Shown here piece after piece: positions 16,943 through 26,682 of a DNA stretch of 64,000 nt (position 1 is the first letter of the stretch; each line of letters opens with the position of its first letter). The DNA is from Methyloceanibacter methanicus (lineage in GTDB: Bacteria; Pseudomonadota; Alphaproteobacteria; Rhizobiales; Methyloligellaceae): positions 90,137-154,136 of the forward strand of contig NZ_LPWG01000005.1 in the NCBI RefSeq assembly GCF_001723285.1. The letters are read 5' to 3'. The notes beneath the pieces are model-generated. The model was not told the DNA's origin, made no database searches, and saw only the letters and a list, made by a program, of their open reading frames with translations. Made by a program: the position numbers and the translations under genes.

Positions 16943-19642
16943 TTGACATCGGCGGTTTTGACCTCGCTCGACAGCTTCAAGTGCCGGCGCACTCTGAAGG
17001 TCGGTAAGCACGAGTACGAGTATTTTGATCTGAAAGGGGCGGAGAAGGCCGGGCTGACCGGCGTCGGCAGCCTGCCGTTCTCCCTCAAGGTGTTGCTCGA
17101 GAACCTGCTGCGGCACGAGGACGGGCGCAGCGTGACCTCCGACGATATCCGGGCCCTGGCCGAATGGGTACAGAACAAGCGCAGCGACCGCGAAATCGCC
17201 TTCCGGCCCGCGCGCGTGCTGATGCAGGATTTCACCGGCGTTCCGGCGGTGGTGGATCTCGCGGCCATGCGCGACGCGGTCGCCAAGCTCGGCGGCGATT
17301 CCAAGGAGATCAATCCTCTGGCGCCCGTCGATCTCGTGATCGACCATTCGGTGATGGTCGATGCTTTCGGCTCGGGGGCTGCATTCAAGTTCAACGTCGA
17401 CAAGGAATACGAACGCAACGGCGAGCGCTACGCGTTTCTGCGCTGGGGCGCCGGCGCGTTCGACAATTTCCGCGTGGTGCCGCCGGGGACCGGCATCTGC
17501 CACCAGGTCAATCTCGAATATCTGGCCCAGACCGTGTGGACGAAAGAGGAGAACGGCGCGACGCTGGCCTACCCGGACACGCTTGTGGGGACCGACTCCC
17601 ACACCACCATGGTCAACGGGCTCTCGGTGCTCGGCTGGGGCGTGGGCGGCATCGAGGCGGAAGCGGCGATGCTGGGCAGCCCGATCTCCATGCTCCTTCC
17701 CGAAGTGATCGGCTTCGAGTTCACGGGCGAGCTGAGCGAGGGCGTCACGGCGACCGATCTCGTGCTCACCGTGGTCGAGATGCTGCGCGAAAAGGGCGTG
17801 GTCGGAAAATTCGTGGAGTTCTACGGCCCGGGGCTGGATCACCTGCCGCTCGAGGACCGGGCGACCATCGCCAACATGGCCCCGGAATACGGTGCGACCT
17901 GCGGCTTCTTCCCCATCGACAAGGAGACGCTGGACTATCTGGAGGCGACCGCGCGCAAGGACTCGCGCGTGGAGCTGGTGAAGGCCTACGCCAAGGCACA
18001 AGGCATGTACCGCAAGGCGGACACGGACGATCCCGTCTTCACCGATACGCTGTCGCTCAATCTTGGAGACGTCGTGCCGTCCATCGCGGGTCCGAAACGG
18101 CCGCAGGACCGCGTCGCACTCACCAACGCCGCCACGTCCTTTTCCAAGGTCCTGGACCAGGAATACGGCAAGGGCGGCGAGGCGGACAAGCGCGTCCCCG
18201 TGGAGGGCAAGAACTACGACCTCGGCCATGGCGACGTGGTCATCGCCGCCATCACCTCCTGCACCAACACCTCGAATCCTTACGTGATGGTGGGCGCGGG
18301 CGTTCTTGCCCGCAACGCGGTCGAGAAGGGCCTCACCGTGAAGCCCTGGGTGAAGACCTCGCTGGCGCCGGGTTCGCAAGTGGTCACCGACTATCTGGAA
18401 CAGGCGGATCTGCAAGACGACCTCGACAAGCTGGGCTTCAACCTCGTCGGCTATGGCTGCACCACCTGCATCGGTAATTCGGGACCGTTGCCGGACGAGA
18501 TTTCGCGCACGATCCACGAGAACGGCCTTGCCGTTGCCTCGGTGTTGTCGGGGAACCGCAACTTCGAAGGCCGGGTCAACAATGACGTCCGGGCGAACTA
18601 TCTCGCGTCGCCCCCGCTTGTGGTCGCGTACGCCTTGGCGGGGTCGGTGACGGTCGATCTCACCACCGAGCCGCTCGGCACCGGCAAGGACGGCAAGCCG
18701 GTCTATCTCAAGGACATCTGGCCGTCGACGAAGGAAATCGCGAAGCTCGTGCGCAAGGCGGTCAAGAAGTCCATGTTCAGGACCGCTACGCCGACGTGTT
18801 CAAGGGCGACCCGGAGTGGCAGGCGATGCGTCGAAGGCGGCCTCACCTATCAGTGGGACACCACCTCGACCTATGTCCAGGAGCCGCCCTACTTCGCCGG
18901 CATGACCATGGAGCCCGCGCCGCTGACCGATATCGAAGATGCGCGCGTCCTTGGCCTGTTCCTCGATTCGATCACGACCGACCATATTTCGCCGGCGGGC
19001 GCGATCAAGGCGGACAGCCCGGCGGGCCGCTATCTCACCGAGAACGGCGTGGCCCAGGCGGACTTCAATTCCTACGGGTCCCGGCGCGGCAATCACGAGG
19101 TGATGATGCGCGGCACGTTCGCCAACACCCGCATCAAGAACCAGATGGTCCCGGGCGTCGAAGGCGGTGTCACCGTGCACTACCCGTCGGGCGAACGCCT
19201 GGCGATGTACGACGCGGCGATGCGCTACAAGGAGGAGAACGTTCCGCTGGTCGTGTTCGCCGGCAAGGAGTACGGCACCGGGTCCTCGCGCGACTGGGCG
19301 GCCAAGGGCACGCGCCTGTTGGGCGTGCGCGCCGTCATCACCATGAGCTTCGAGCGCATCCATCGGTCGAACCTGATCGGCATGGGCGTCCTGCCGTTGA
19401 CGTTCACGGACAATGCGTCTTGGGAGACCCTCGGGCTCGTGGGCAGCGAGACCGTGACTCTGAAGGGACTCGGGGATATACAGCCGGGTCAGATCGTCGA
19501 GGCCGTCATCACCTATCCGGACGGCAATGCGCGGACCGTTCCGCTGAAGGTGCGTATCGACACCTACGACGAGTTGGACTACTTCCGGAACGGAGGCATC
19601 CTGCACTACGTGCTGCGTGGTCTCGTGAAAGAAGCCGCTTAG
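16943..19642 (+). CDS. acnA: Aconitate hydratase AcnA (short internal stretch out of frame)
   Basis: Aconitase A isomerises citrate and isocitrate in the TCA cycle. The 899-residue product has the family length. The [4Fe-4S] ligands are C440 (TSCTNTSNP), C506 and C509 (GCTTCIGNSGPLP), and swivel-domain motifs such as GTGSSRDWAAKG are intact. The TTG start at 16943 has AAGGAG six bases upstream. Residues about 613-631 (after KKSMFR, until VEGGLTYQW) do not resemble aconitase. The expected DRYADVFKGDPEWQAM is found in the adjacent frame between about 18781 and 18830, so two compensating indels are present, probably sequence errors. Confidence 0.94.
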   Translation: MTSAVLTSLDSFKCRRTLKVGKHEYEYFDLKGAEKAGLTGVGSLPFSLKVLLENLLRHEDGRSVTSDDIRALAEWVQNKRSDREIAFRPARVLMQDFTGVPAVVDLAAMRDAVAKLGGDSKEINPLAPVDLVIDHSVMVDAFGSGAAFKFNVDKEYERNGERYAFLRWGAGAFDNFRVVPPGTGICHQVNLEYLAQTVWTKEENGATLAYPDTLVGTDSHTTMVNGLSVLGWGVGGIEAEAAMLGSPISMLLPEVIGFEFTGELSEGVTATDLVLTVVEMLREKGVVGKFVEFYGPGLDHLPLEDRATIANMAPEYGATCGFFPIDKETLDYLEATARKDSRVELVKAYAKAQGMYRKADTDDPVFTDTLSLNLGDVVPSIAGPKRPQDRVALTNAATSFSKVLDQEYGKGGEADKRVPVEGKNYDLGHGDVVIAAITSCTNTSNPYVMVGAGVLARNAVEKGLTVKPWVKTSLAPGSQVVTDYLEQADLQDDLDKLGFNLVGYGCTTCIGNSGPLPDEISRTIHENGLAVASVLSGNRNFEGRVNNDVRANYLASPPLVVAYALAGSVTVDLTTEPLGTGKDGKPVYLKDIWPSTKEIAKLVRKAVKKSMFRTATPTCSRATRSGRRCVEGGLTYQWDTTSTYVQEPPYFAGMTMEPAPLTDIEDARVLGLFLDSITTDHISPAGAIKADSPAGRYLTENGVAQADFNSYGSRRGNHEVMMRGTFANTRIKNQMVPGVEGGVTVHYPSGERLAMYDAAMRYKEENVPLVVFAGKEYGTGSSRDWAAKGTRLLGVRAVITMSFERIHRSNLIGMGVLPLTFTDNASWETLGLVGSETVTLKGLGDIQPGQIVEAVITYPDGNARTVPLKVRIDTYDELDYFRNGGILHYVLRGLVKEAA

Positions 19643-19795
19643 GAGCACTTGGCCTGGCTTGAGAGGGTGCGCGCCGGCCAACACGGATCGGGGCCTGAAT
19701 TGCCGGAGTTTCGGCGGATCCAGGTCACCGAGTTGTGACCGTGCGCGATGCGATTTTTCCAGAAAACTGGACGTGATTCCGGCATGCTGTGCGCC

Positions 19796-20574
19796 ATGAC
19801 AATTGCCATTTCCAGAGCCTCTCTGGCGCATCTCGGCGGCGCTTTGGCGTTTGTCCTTCTGGGTCTTGGAGCATATCCCATAGCCTCGCCGAAGAGCGGG
19901 ATCCACAAAGCGAGATGCCGGTGCTGCTGGAACTCTTCACCAGCCAGGGCTGTTCGTCGTGTCCGCCGGCCGATGCGCTTCTGGAGTCCTTGCGCGATAA
20001 GCCGGGTGTGATCACGCTGTCGTTCTCCGTGGACTATTGGAACTATCTCGGCTGGCACGACACCCTCTCGAGCCCCGAGAACAGCGAACGGCAGCGCGAC
20101 TACGCGCTCGCGCGCGGCGACGGCAAGGTGTACACGCCGCAAGTGGTGGTCGACGGCATCAAGCATGTGAACGGCGCCAATGAAGCGGCTATCGAGATGG
20201 CCATTCGCACCGCCGAGCGGCGGCTCAAGGATGTGAAAGTGCCCATGACCATGAGGGCGGAAGGCGACAGCCTGCTTGTCGATATCGCCGCGGCGCCTGC
20301 GGACTCCGACATGCGCGAGGCCACCGTGTGGCTTGCGGTGGCCAAGGACAAGGAAGTGGTGGAGATCACGCGCGGCGAGAATCGCGGCGAAACGATCACC
20401 TACACGCACCCTGTCCGTGAACTGATGCCGGTCGGCATGTGGAAGGGCCAGCCGGTGACGCTCCGCCTACCGCTCAAAGACCTGCACGGCATTGGCGGCG
20501 ATTGCCTCGTGTCGCTGCTTCAGGTGGAAGGCGCAGGGCCGATCCTCGGCGCCGCGATGTTCGAGCCCCAATGA
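19796..20574 (+). CDS. DUF1223 secreted protein (signal peptide in another frame)
   Basis: DUF1223 proteins are exported thioredoxin-like proteins with a CxxC. The body shows LLELFTSQGCSSCPPADALL, VDYWNYLGWHDTL and VVVDGIKHVNG. The signal peptide (MTIAISRASLAHLGGALAFV...) begins at the ATG at 19796, but it and the body are in different frames. One base appears lost or gained near 19881-19887. The open frame that contains the body alone would lack a sensible start. The gene follows acnA, as in related genomes. Function is not established. Confidence 0.78.
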
Positions 20575-20690
20575 CGTTCGCGCCTCGATAGACGCGCGGC
20601 TCGAGCCAAGGACGTGAGGGCAAGCGCCCGCCCCGCGAAACCCCAGGTTTGCCGCGTCCGGCCGCGAACGATTTCCGAAGAGACCCAGCC

Positions 20691-20725
20691 TAAAAAACAA
20701 AGGACCGGCAAGTGCCGGCCCTTTG
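20691..20725 (+). terminator. Hairpin after the DUF1223 gene, probable terminator
   Basis: GGACCGGC and GCCGGCCC pair around an AAGT loop, with TTT on the plus side and TTTGTTTTTT on the minus side. It lies 117 bp after the DUF1223 stop and could act in both directions. The plus-strand U-tract is short, so the call is moderate. Confidence 0.45.
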
Positions 20726-20743
20726 CAGTGCCACTGAAAACAT

Positions 20744-20818
20744 TGGCCCGGTCCTCAAGAGAAGCCCCGGGGGGCTGGGGGGCTTAGATTCCGAAACCTC
20801 TCAACGAGAACCGGGCCA
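20744..20818. other. Structured intergenic element between DUF1223 and DUF2794 genes
   Basis: TGGCCCGGT at 20744-20752 pairs perfectly with ACCGGGCCA at 20810-20818, enclosing a second hairpin AAGCCCC/GGGGCTT (20762-20785). The inner part shares GAGAAGCCCCGG with the hairpin at 21425-21460 on the other side of the DUF2794 gene. The remaining sequence between 20575 and 21004 shows no gene; it includes an AT-rich patch near 20880-20905 that could carry a promoter for the DUF2794 gene. Confidence 0.45.
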
Positions 20819-21004
20819 TAAGGCAACGATAGGGATCGTAAGGATTTGTGGGGCGTGCCGTTGACTGAAACGGGGCGGAACTGTGATTTATATTACGTTT
20901 TGTTACAGGTCGTGCTGCGCCGATCCGGCTGCCGCCGCGTCGCCCGAGCCGCTTGAATTTCCCCCGCCGCAGGGCCATCATGACGGTTCCGTCACAGGAG
21001 GCGC

Positions 21005-21391
21005 GTGTTGAGCGAAACGGAGCCAATAGTCTTGCCGCTGGCACGGGGCGCCGGCGGCGATCAGTATGGCTATGAGGGAGCGGCGCGGCGCGAAGGCATT
21101 GCATTCGATCGCGCGGAACTCAGCGAAATTCTCAACGTCTACGGGCGCAAGGTCGCGAGCGGCGAGTGGCGCGACTATGCCATCGACGTGTTGAAGGAGA
21201 AGGCCGTTTTTTCGGTCTTCCGCCGCTCCTCGGAGATGCCGCTCTATCGCATCGAAAAAATACCCAAGCTGGCGCGCCGCCAGGGCGCCTACAGCGTGGT
21301 CGCGGCCACGGGGCTGATCCTCAAGCGCGGACACGATCTGAAGCGCGTCTTGCGGGCCCTGGACAAGGGTTTGCAGCTCGTCAAATTCTGA
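21005..21391 (+). CDS. DUF2794 domain-containing protein
   Basis: A 128-residue protein matching the alphaproteobacterial DUF2794 family: FDRAELSEILNVYGRKVASGEWRDYAID, then FSVFRRSSEMPLYRIEKIP and ILKRGHDLKRVLRALD. No signal peptide or membrane span is visible, so it is likely cytoplasmic. It begins GTG-TTG at 21005, after AGGAGG at about 20997-21002; either codon could be used. Its function is unknown. It commonly sits downstream of the acnA/DUF1223 pair. Confidence 0.8.
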   Translation: MLSETEPIVLPLARGAGGDQYGYEGAARREGIAFDRAELSEILNVYGRKVASGEWRDYAIDVLKEKAVFSVFRRSSEMPLYRIEKIPKLARRQGAYSVVAATGLILKRGHDLKRVLRALDKGLQLVKF

Positions 21392-21424
21392 GACGACTTC
21401 GCCGATTTTGGACAGCAGATAATA

Positions 21425-21460
21425 GAGAAGCCCCGGAGACGGGGGGACTCGGGGCTTCTC
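21425..21460. other. Perfect 11-bp stem G/C-rich hairpin downstream of DUF2794
   Basis: GAGAAGCCCCG at 21425-21435 pairs perfectly with CGGGGCTTCTC at 21450-21460 around a 14-base loop, 33 bp after the DUF2794 stop. There is no T-run after it. It may stabilise the mRNA 3' end or contribute to termination. It shares its left arm with the element at 20759-20770. Confidence 0.5.
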
Positions 21461-21593
21461 CGGTTCCGTACGGGGGGAACCTCGCGACGGGGAGGGAGGC
21501 CCGCCGCGAACTGGGAATCTGGCGACGATCCGCCGCTTTTCAAGCCTTGCAGCGGCCAGGAGCCGTCGAATGTCAAAAGGCCGCGTCCCGCAA

Positions 21594-21628
21594 CGAAAAA
21601 AAGGCCCCGGCTGGGTGCCGGGGCCTTT
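21594..21628 (-). terminator. Strong Rho-independent terminator after the Bax-inhibitor gene
   Basis: AGGCCCCGGC / GCCGGGGCCT form a 10-bp stem with a TGGGT loop. On the minus strand it is followed by eight T. It lies 27 bp past the stop of the Bax-inhibitor-like gene at 21655. The A/T flanks on both sides would also let it stop plus-strand transcripts from the DUF2794 gene. Confidence 0.85.
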
Positions 21629-21654
21629 CGTGCCTCTCGAAGCCTGCGTTGCGC

Positions 21655-22410
21655 TTAGCGGCGATCGCCCAAAAGCTGCAGCAGCATCATGAACAGGTTG
21701 ATGAAGTCGAGATAGAGCCGAAGGGCGCCCATGACGGCCTTCTTGCCGGCCACGGTGCCATCGTCGTTGACGCTGTACATCTCCTTGATCTGCTGCGTGT
21801 CGTAGGCCGTCAGGCCCGCGAACACGAGCACGCCGATCACGGACACCGCGAATTGCAGCGCCGTCGAGCCGATGAACAGGTTCACGAGCGACGCGAGGAT
21901 GATGCCGATCAGGCCCATGAACAGGAACGAGCCCCAGCCGGAAATATCCTTCTTCGTGGTGTAGCCCCACAGGGACAGCGCGCCGAACGCGGCGGCCGTG
22001 ATGAAGAACACCCGCGCGATGCTTGTCCCCGCATAGACGAGGAAGATCGACGAGATCGATGCGCCCATGAGCGCGGAGAACAGCCAGAACAGCATCTGGG
22101 CCGTGCCGACGCTCATGCTCTGAATCTTGAACGAGAGGAAGAACACCATCGCCAGCGGAGCGAAGATCACGATCCACTTGAAGGCGCTGGCATACATCAG
22201 GTTACCGAACGAGGTCAGCCCCGTGATCGTGCCGTCCGCGCCCGTCACGACCGACATGGCGTAGATCACATAGGCAACGACACCGGTGATGGCCACGCCG
22301 GAGGCCATGTAGTTGTAGACGCGGATCATATAGGCGCGCAGGCCCTCATCGATCACGCCCGCATCTGCGCGTCCGATGGTCTGCCCATAACGTCTTTCGA
22401 GTTCCGCCAT
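21655..22410 (-). CDS. Bax inhibitor-1/YccA family membrane protein
   Basis: A 251-residue protein with about seven membrane helices. The family signature is visible in FIGSTALQFAVSVIGVLVFAGLTAYDTQQIKEMY near the C-terminus. BI-1 homologues in bacteria (YccA, YetJ) act as pH-dependent calcium leak channels or inhibit FtsH. I start at the ATG at 22410 (MAELERRYG) rather than 17 codons upstream. It is monocistronic with its own terminator. Confidence 0.9.
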   Translation of the reverse strand: MAELERRYGQTIGRADAGVIDEGLRAYMIRVYNYMASGVAITGVVAYVIYAMSVVTGADGTITGLTSFGNLMYASAFKWIVIFAPLAMVFFLSFKIQSMSVGTAQMLFWLFSALMGASISSIFLVYAGTSIARVFFITAAAFGALSLWGYTTKKDISGWGSFLFMGLIGIILASLVNLFIGSTALQFAVSVIGVLVFAGLTAYDTQQIKEMYSVNDDGTVAGKKAVMGALRLYLDFINLFMMLLQLLGDRR

Positions 22411-22570
22411 AAATTTCAATCCTTTGTTCCGTTGCTCAGAGTTGGGTATGGCAAAGGCCACATTTGCCTGAAATATGGGGTTTTCAGACTATTTCCGCAA
22501 GATGAAGGGATCGTGTCCGGATCTTCGGAAAGGCCGATCGAATTGTCGCCGTTCTCCGATCGATTCGACT

Positions 22571-25144
22571 CTACTCCGCCCGCAGATACGGCGCCGCCTT
22601 GACCGAGAGCACGCGCCAGGTGGTGATCGCGCCCACCGACAGCACCAGGGCGAGGGCAATCGCAACGGTCAGAAGCGCGGCCCAGGGGTCGAACACGAAG
22701 GCAATGTCGAAGGCGAAGGTGCACAGTGCCCAGGCCGTCACCGTGGCGATGATCACGGCGAGCAGCGCCGTGGCGAGTCCAAGCAGGCCGAATTCGATGA
22801 GTTCGGCGCCGAGGATCTGCCGCCGTATTGCACCCAGGGTCTTGTAGAGGACGGCGAGATAGGTCCGGCGCTGCTGGCCCGCGGAGACGGCGCCGGCGAG
22901 CACCGCCGCGCCGATCAGCAAGGTGAAGCCGGCGGTCGCGCTGATCGCCGCCATGAGCTTTGCCAGCATGGATTTGGCCGCATCGACGATGTCGCCGATC
23001 TTGATCGCCGTTACCAGTGGGAAGCGCTCGGCCAGGGACTGAACGATCTTGGCTTCCGTCTCCGGTGACGTCCCCTTCGGCAGTTCGAGCGTGGTGACGA
23101 GCCGGTGCGGCGCGCCTTTCAGCGTGTTCGGCGAGAATACCATCACGAAGTTGATGGCGAGCGACTCCCAATCGATCTTGCGCATGGAGGCGATCTTGGC
23201 TTCCACGTTGCGGCCGAGAATATTGACCGTGACCATGTCCCCAAGCTTCAGCCCCAGGCCGCGCGCGAGTTCGCCGTCGAAGGACACGAGCGGCGGTCCG
23301 TCATAGTCCTTGGACCACCATTCGCCTTCCTCGACCTCGGAGGAGCCCGGGACGCTGTCGGTGTAGGTCAAGCCGCGGTCGCCGGAAATGACCCAGCGCG
23401 TATCGGGCGAGACCTCGGCCTTGTCGACGGGCACGCCTTTCAGTTCGACGATGCGCCCGCGCAGCATCGGCGCGTTTGTCCATCTTGCGTCCGGCTCGAT
23501 GGTCTTGGCCGTCGTCGTGAACGCGGCAAGGTCGTCGGGCTCCACGTCGAGGAAGTAATAGGCGGGCGCGTCGACCTCCACATGGCTTTCGATCTCGGCC
23601 AGCAGCGAGCCATGGATCAAAGCGACGGCGATGAGCAGCCCGAGGCCGAGCCCCAGCGAGACGGCGATGGCGCGGGCGAGAGAGCCCGGGGCGCCGATGC
23701 TCGCCCAGGCGAGCGCGACCGCCGGCGCTTCGTGCGCCGGTGCCGCGCCGCGTAGCGCGCACGAGGGCGCCGAATCCCAGCAACAGGCCGAACGCCAGGA
23801 GAATGCCGAGCGAGATGGCGGCGGTGACAAGCCGCTCGTCGCTCGCCGCGATCGCCAGGACGAAGAGCGCCAGCCCGCCGCCGCCGACCCGGCCGCAAAG
23901 GGCTTGGCCGAACGCGTCCGTTCTTCAGTGAGACCGGACCGCATAAGCCGTGCCGGGGACACGAGACTGGCGCGCCCCAAGGGCCACAACACGAACAGCA
24001 CCATGGTGAGAAGACCCGCAAGTGCGGCCACGATGAGCGGCACCGGATGGGGCTCGATGGCGAGCGGCAAGGGCAGGGCCTCTTCGTAGAGCGTTGCGAT
24101 GGCGAGCGGGGCGAGCGCCCCGAGGGCAAGGCCGATCACGATGCCGAGGCCTGCGAGCATCACCGCCTGGATCATGTAGACGTTGAGGACGAGCCGGCTG
24201 GTGGCACCGAGGCATTTGAACGTGGCGATGATGTCGCGCTTCTTCGCCATGTAGCTTTGGATCGCGTTGCCGACGCCGATGCCGCCGAGCAGCAGGGCCG
24301 TCAACCCGACGAAATTGATGAACTGGGTGAAGCGTTGCGCGTCGCGCCGGAGCGAGGGGGCCGGATCGGTCCAGTCGCGGATCGCAAACCCGCTCTGGGG
24401 AAACGCCGCCTCCATGGCTTTGCGCGCCTCTTTGAGGTTCTCCCGGTCCGTGCCCGCATCGTTCGGCAGTTTCACCCGGTAGATCCAACGGATGAGACTG
24501 CCGGGCTGCACGAGGCCCGTCTTGTCCAGCGTCTCTCGCGACATCAGGACTTTCGGCCCGTAGGACAGGCGGTCGGCCAGCCGGTCGGGCTGCTGGCCCA
24601 GCGTGCCGCCGATCGTGGTGGTGGCCTCGCCGATCTTCAGCGTATCGCCGATTTCGAGCCCCAAGCGCTCGAGCAGGATGGGCTGCACCAGTACGGTGCC
24701 CTCTTCGCGCCAGGCGGGACCCAGACCCTCGGGTGCAATCACGTTGACCTCTCCGTAGAGCGGATAGATCGCATCCACGGCCTTGACCTCGACGAGCGCG
24801 CTCTTGCCGTCCTCGCCCCGCGCCATGGCACGGAAGCTTGCGGACCGGGACACTTCGCCGAGGTTGCGTAGCGCGGCGGCCTCTTCGTCCGTCGCCTGGC
24901 GGTGCACGACCTCGAAGGACAGATCTCCCCCGATCAGGACGCGTCCCTGGTTCGCAAGCGCCTTGTCGAAGGCCGCGGCCAGGGAGCCGATCGCGGCGAC
25001 GGCGGCGACGCCAAGCGCGATGCAGAGCACGAAGACGACGAGCCCGCCGGCGCCCGCGCGCAATTCCCGCAAGGCAATGGTCATTGCGAGGGAAGGGCCC
25101 GGGACGGCCGACCGCCGATCCGCGATGGCTGTGTGTGCGTTCAC
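22571..25144 (-). CDS. FtsX/MacB-type ABC transporter permease (YbbP-like), short stretch out of frame
   Basis: An 857-residue permease with two FtsX-like modules and around ten membrane helices, matching the YbbP-type partner of a LolD/YbbA ATPase. In the middle (about 23885 down to 23752) the reading frame gives a Trp/Ser/Arg-rich stretch. An adjacent frame gives the expected hydrophobic segment LALFVLAIAASDERLVTAAI and on to FGALVRATRR. Two compensating indels are therefore likely. It starts with GTG at 25144, overlapping the stop of the ATPase gene as GTGA. The role is probably export or extraction of a lipid, peptide or thioester-linked compound; the substrate is unknown. Confidence 0.88.
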   Translation of the reverse strand: MNAHTAIADRRSAVPGPSLAMTIALRELRAGAGGLVVFVLCIALGVAAVAAIGSLAAAFDKALANQGRVLIGGDLSFEVVHRQATDEEAAALRNLGEVSRSASFRAMARGEDGKSALVEVKAVDAIYPLYGEVNVIAPEGLGPAWREEGTVLVQPILLERLGLEIGDTLKIGEATTTIGGTLGQQPDRLADRLSYGPKVLMSRETLDKTGLVQPGSLIRWIYRVKLPNDAGTDRENLKEARKAMEAAFPQSGFAIRDWTDPAPSLRRDAQRFTQFINFVGLTALLLGGIGVGNAIQSYMAKKRDIIATFKCLGATSRLVLNVYMIQAVMLAGLGIVIGLALGALAPLAIATLYEEALPLPLAIEPHPVPLIVAALAGLLTMVLFVLWPLGRASLVSPARLMRSGLTEERTRSAKPFAAGSAAAGWRSSSWRSRRATSGLSPPPSRSAFSWRSACCWDSAPSCALRGAAPAHEAPAVALAWASIGAPGSLARAIAVSLGLGLGLLIAVALIHGSLLAEIESHVEVDAPAYYFLDVEPDDLAAFTTTAKTIEPDARWTNAPMLRGRIVELKGVPVDKAEVSPDTRWVISGDRGLTYTDSVPGSSEVEEGEWWSKDYDGPPLVSFDGELARGLGLKLGDMVTVNILGRNVEAKIASMRKIDWESLAINFVMVFSPNTLKGAPHRLVTTLELPKGTSPETEAKIVQSLAERFPLVTAIKIGDIVDAAKSMLAKLMAAISATAGFTLLIGAAVLAGAVSAGQQRRTYLAVLYKTLGAIRRQILGAELIEFGLLGLATALLAVIIATVTAWALCTFAFDIAFVFDPWAALLTVAIALALVLSVGAITTWRVLSVKAAPYLRAE

Positions 25145-25857
25145 GAGGCGCTGGCCCGGGCTTCGACCCCGTCGTCCACGATCCGCCCGTCGGCCACGCT
25201 CACGATCCGGTCGCAGCGCGTGGCAAGCTCATGGTCGTGGGTGATGAGGAGGAGCGTGGCGCCGGTCCGCTCCTTCAGCGCGAAGAGCAGGTCCATCACA
25301 TGGGCGCCTGTCGAAAGGTCGAGATTGCCCGTGGGCTCGTCGGCGAGAATGAGCGTCGGCCGCGTGGAGAGCGCCCGGGCGATGGCGACCCGCTGCTGCT
25401 CGCCGCCGGACAACTGTCCGGGAAAATGCGAGAGGCGATGGGACAGTCCGACCTCTTCGAGCGCGTCGCGCGCGACGTCCATGGCATCATCCTTGCCGAG
25501 GAATTCCATCGGCAAAGCCACATTCTCGATGGCCGTCATGGTCGGGACCAGATGGAAGGACTGGAAGACGATCCCGATCCTTTCGGCGCGCAACCGGGCC
25601 AAGCCGTCCTCGTCGAGCGTGCCGAGGTCGGTCCCGGCGACGGTGACGCGACCCGACGTCGCGCGCTCGAGCCCGGCCGTGACCATCAGCAGGGTGGATT
25701 TTCCCGAACCGCTGGGGCCGATGACGGCCACAGCTTCGCCCAAGGACACGTCTAGATCGATGCCGCGCAGGATGGCGACGGCGCCCGCGCGCGACGGCAG
25801 CGTGACATGCACGTCTTCAAGCTCTATCGCATGGGGCTGCTTCAGGGGTTGGTCCAT
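25141..25857 (-). CDS. ABC transporter ATP-binding protein (YbbA/LolD-like)
   Basis: A 238-residue ATPase with Walker A GPSGSGKSTLL, signature LSGGEQQRVAIARAL and Walker B LILADEPTGNLD. It is the partner of the permease whose start overlaps its stop. The pair diverges from a TesA-type esterase gene, the same layout as ybbA-ybbP and tesA in E. coli, which supports the YbbA assignment over LolD. Confidence 0.9.
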   Translation of the reverse strand: MDQPLKQPHAIELEDVHVTLPSRAGAVAILRGIDLDVSLGEAVAVIGPSGSGKSTLLMVTAGLERATSGRVTVAGTDLGTLDEDGLARLRAERIGIVFQSFHLVPTMTAIENVALPMEFLGKDDAMDVARDALEEVGLSHRLSHFPGQLSGGEQQRVAIARALSTRPTLILADEPTGNLDLSTGAHVMDLLFALKERTGATLLLITHDHELATRCDRIVSVADGRIVDDGVEARASAS

Positions 25858-25995
25858 GTTTGGAAGCGGGTCTCGGGGCTTGGTTGCGGCGGGGGCTATG
25901 CCCAGATCAAGGGCTTACCTATGTCAGGGCATGGTCGGGGCCGACTCGGCCGGTCCCGTAGCGTAGCGGCTTAGAGTAGGAGCAAACAGGTCGAA

Positions 25996-26682
25996 ATGAT
26001 GGAACGTGCCAATGTTTGTCCGCCTGCTTGTCCGCGCCGCCTCGTTGCGCTCTTCGCCGCCCTGTGGCTCGGCGTTGCGGGCCTGTCCTCGCCCGCGCGA
26101 GCGGAGCAGGACGAGACCGTTATCGTTGTCTTGGGCGACAGCCTGACGGCGGGCTACGGGCTGCCCAACGATGAGGCGTTTCCGTCGCAGCTCGAAGCCG
26201 CGTTGCGCAAACGCGGCCATAAGGTCCGCGTGGTCAATGCCGGTGTGTCCGGCGACACGACGGCGGCGGCCCTGCGGCGCCTCGACTGGGCGCTTACGGG
26301 CGACGCCGACGCGGTCATCGTGGAGCTCGGCGGCAACGACGCGCTGCAAGGCCTGCCCCCGGGAGCCACCAAGAACGCGCTTTCGGAGATCCTCGAAAAG
26401 CTTGAGGCCAAAGGGCTACCGGTCCTGCTGGCCGGCATGGAAGCCCCCCGGAACCTGGGGAAAGAGTACGTAACCGCCTTTGGCGCGATTTATCCGGCCC
26501 TGGCCGCGCGGTATAGTGTTCTTCTGTATCCCTTCTTCCTGGAAGGCGCCGCGCTCAATGCGGAGCTGATGCAGAAGGACGGCATTCACCCCAACGGCAA
26601 GGGTGTCACCGTCATTGTCGACAACATTCTGCCCAAGGTAGAGGCGTTGATGGCCGCGTCCCAAGCGAACGAGGACGGATGA
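25996..26682 (+). CDS. tesA: Arylesterase / thioesterase I, TesA-like GDSL hydrolase
   Basis: A 228-residue SGNH hydrolase with a signal peptide (about residues 1-36, ending ARAEQ), so it is periplasmic. Block I is VVLGDSLTAGYGLP (nucleophile Ser), block III VELGGNDAL, and block V KDGIHPNGKG carrying the Asp-His pair. TesA hydrolyses acyl thioesters and aryl esters. It diverges from the ybbAP-like ABC genes. The stop overlaps the Nudix gene as ATGA. Confidence 0.9.
   Translation: MMERANVCPPACPRRLVALFAALWLGVAGLSSPARAEQDETVIVVLGDSLTAGYGLPNDEAFPSQLEAALRKRGHKVRVVNAGVSGDTTAAALRRLDWALTGDADAVIVELGGNDALQGLPPGATKNALSEILEKLEAKGLPVLLAGMEAPRNLGKEYVTAFGAIYPALAARYSVLLYPFFLEGAALNAELMQKDGIHPNGKGVTVIVDNILPKVEALMAASQANEDG

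Noticed and set aside
20784..21104. 106-codon minus-strand frame upstream of the DUF2794 gene
   Set aside because: It overlaps the start of DUF2794 and a structured intergenic element, and its Arg-rich product has no recognisable pattern.
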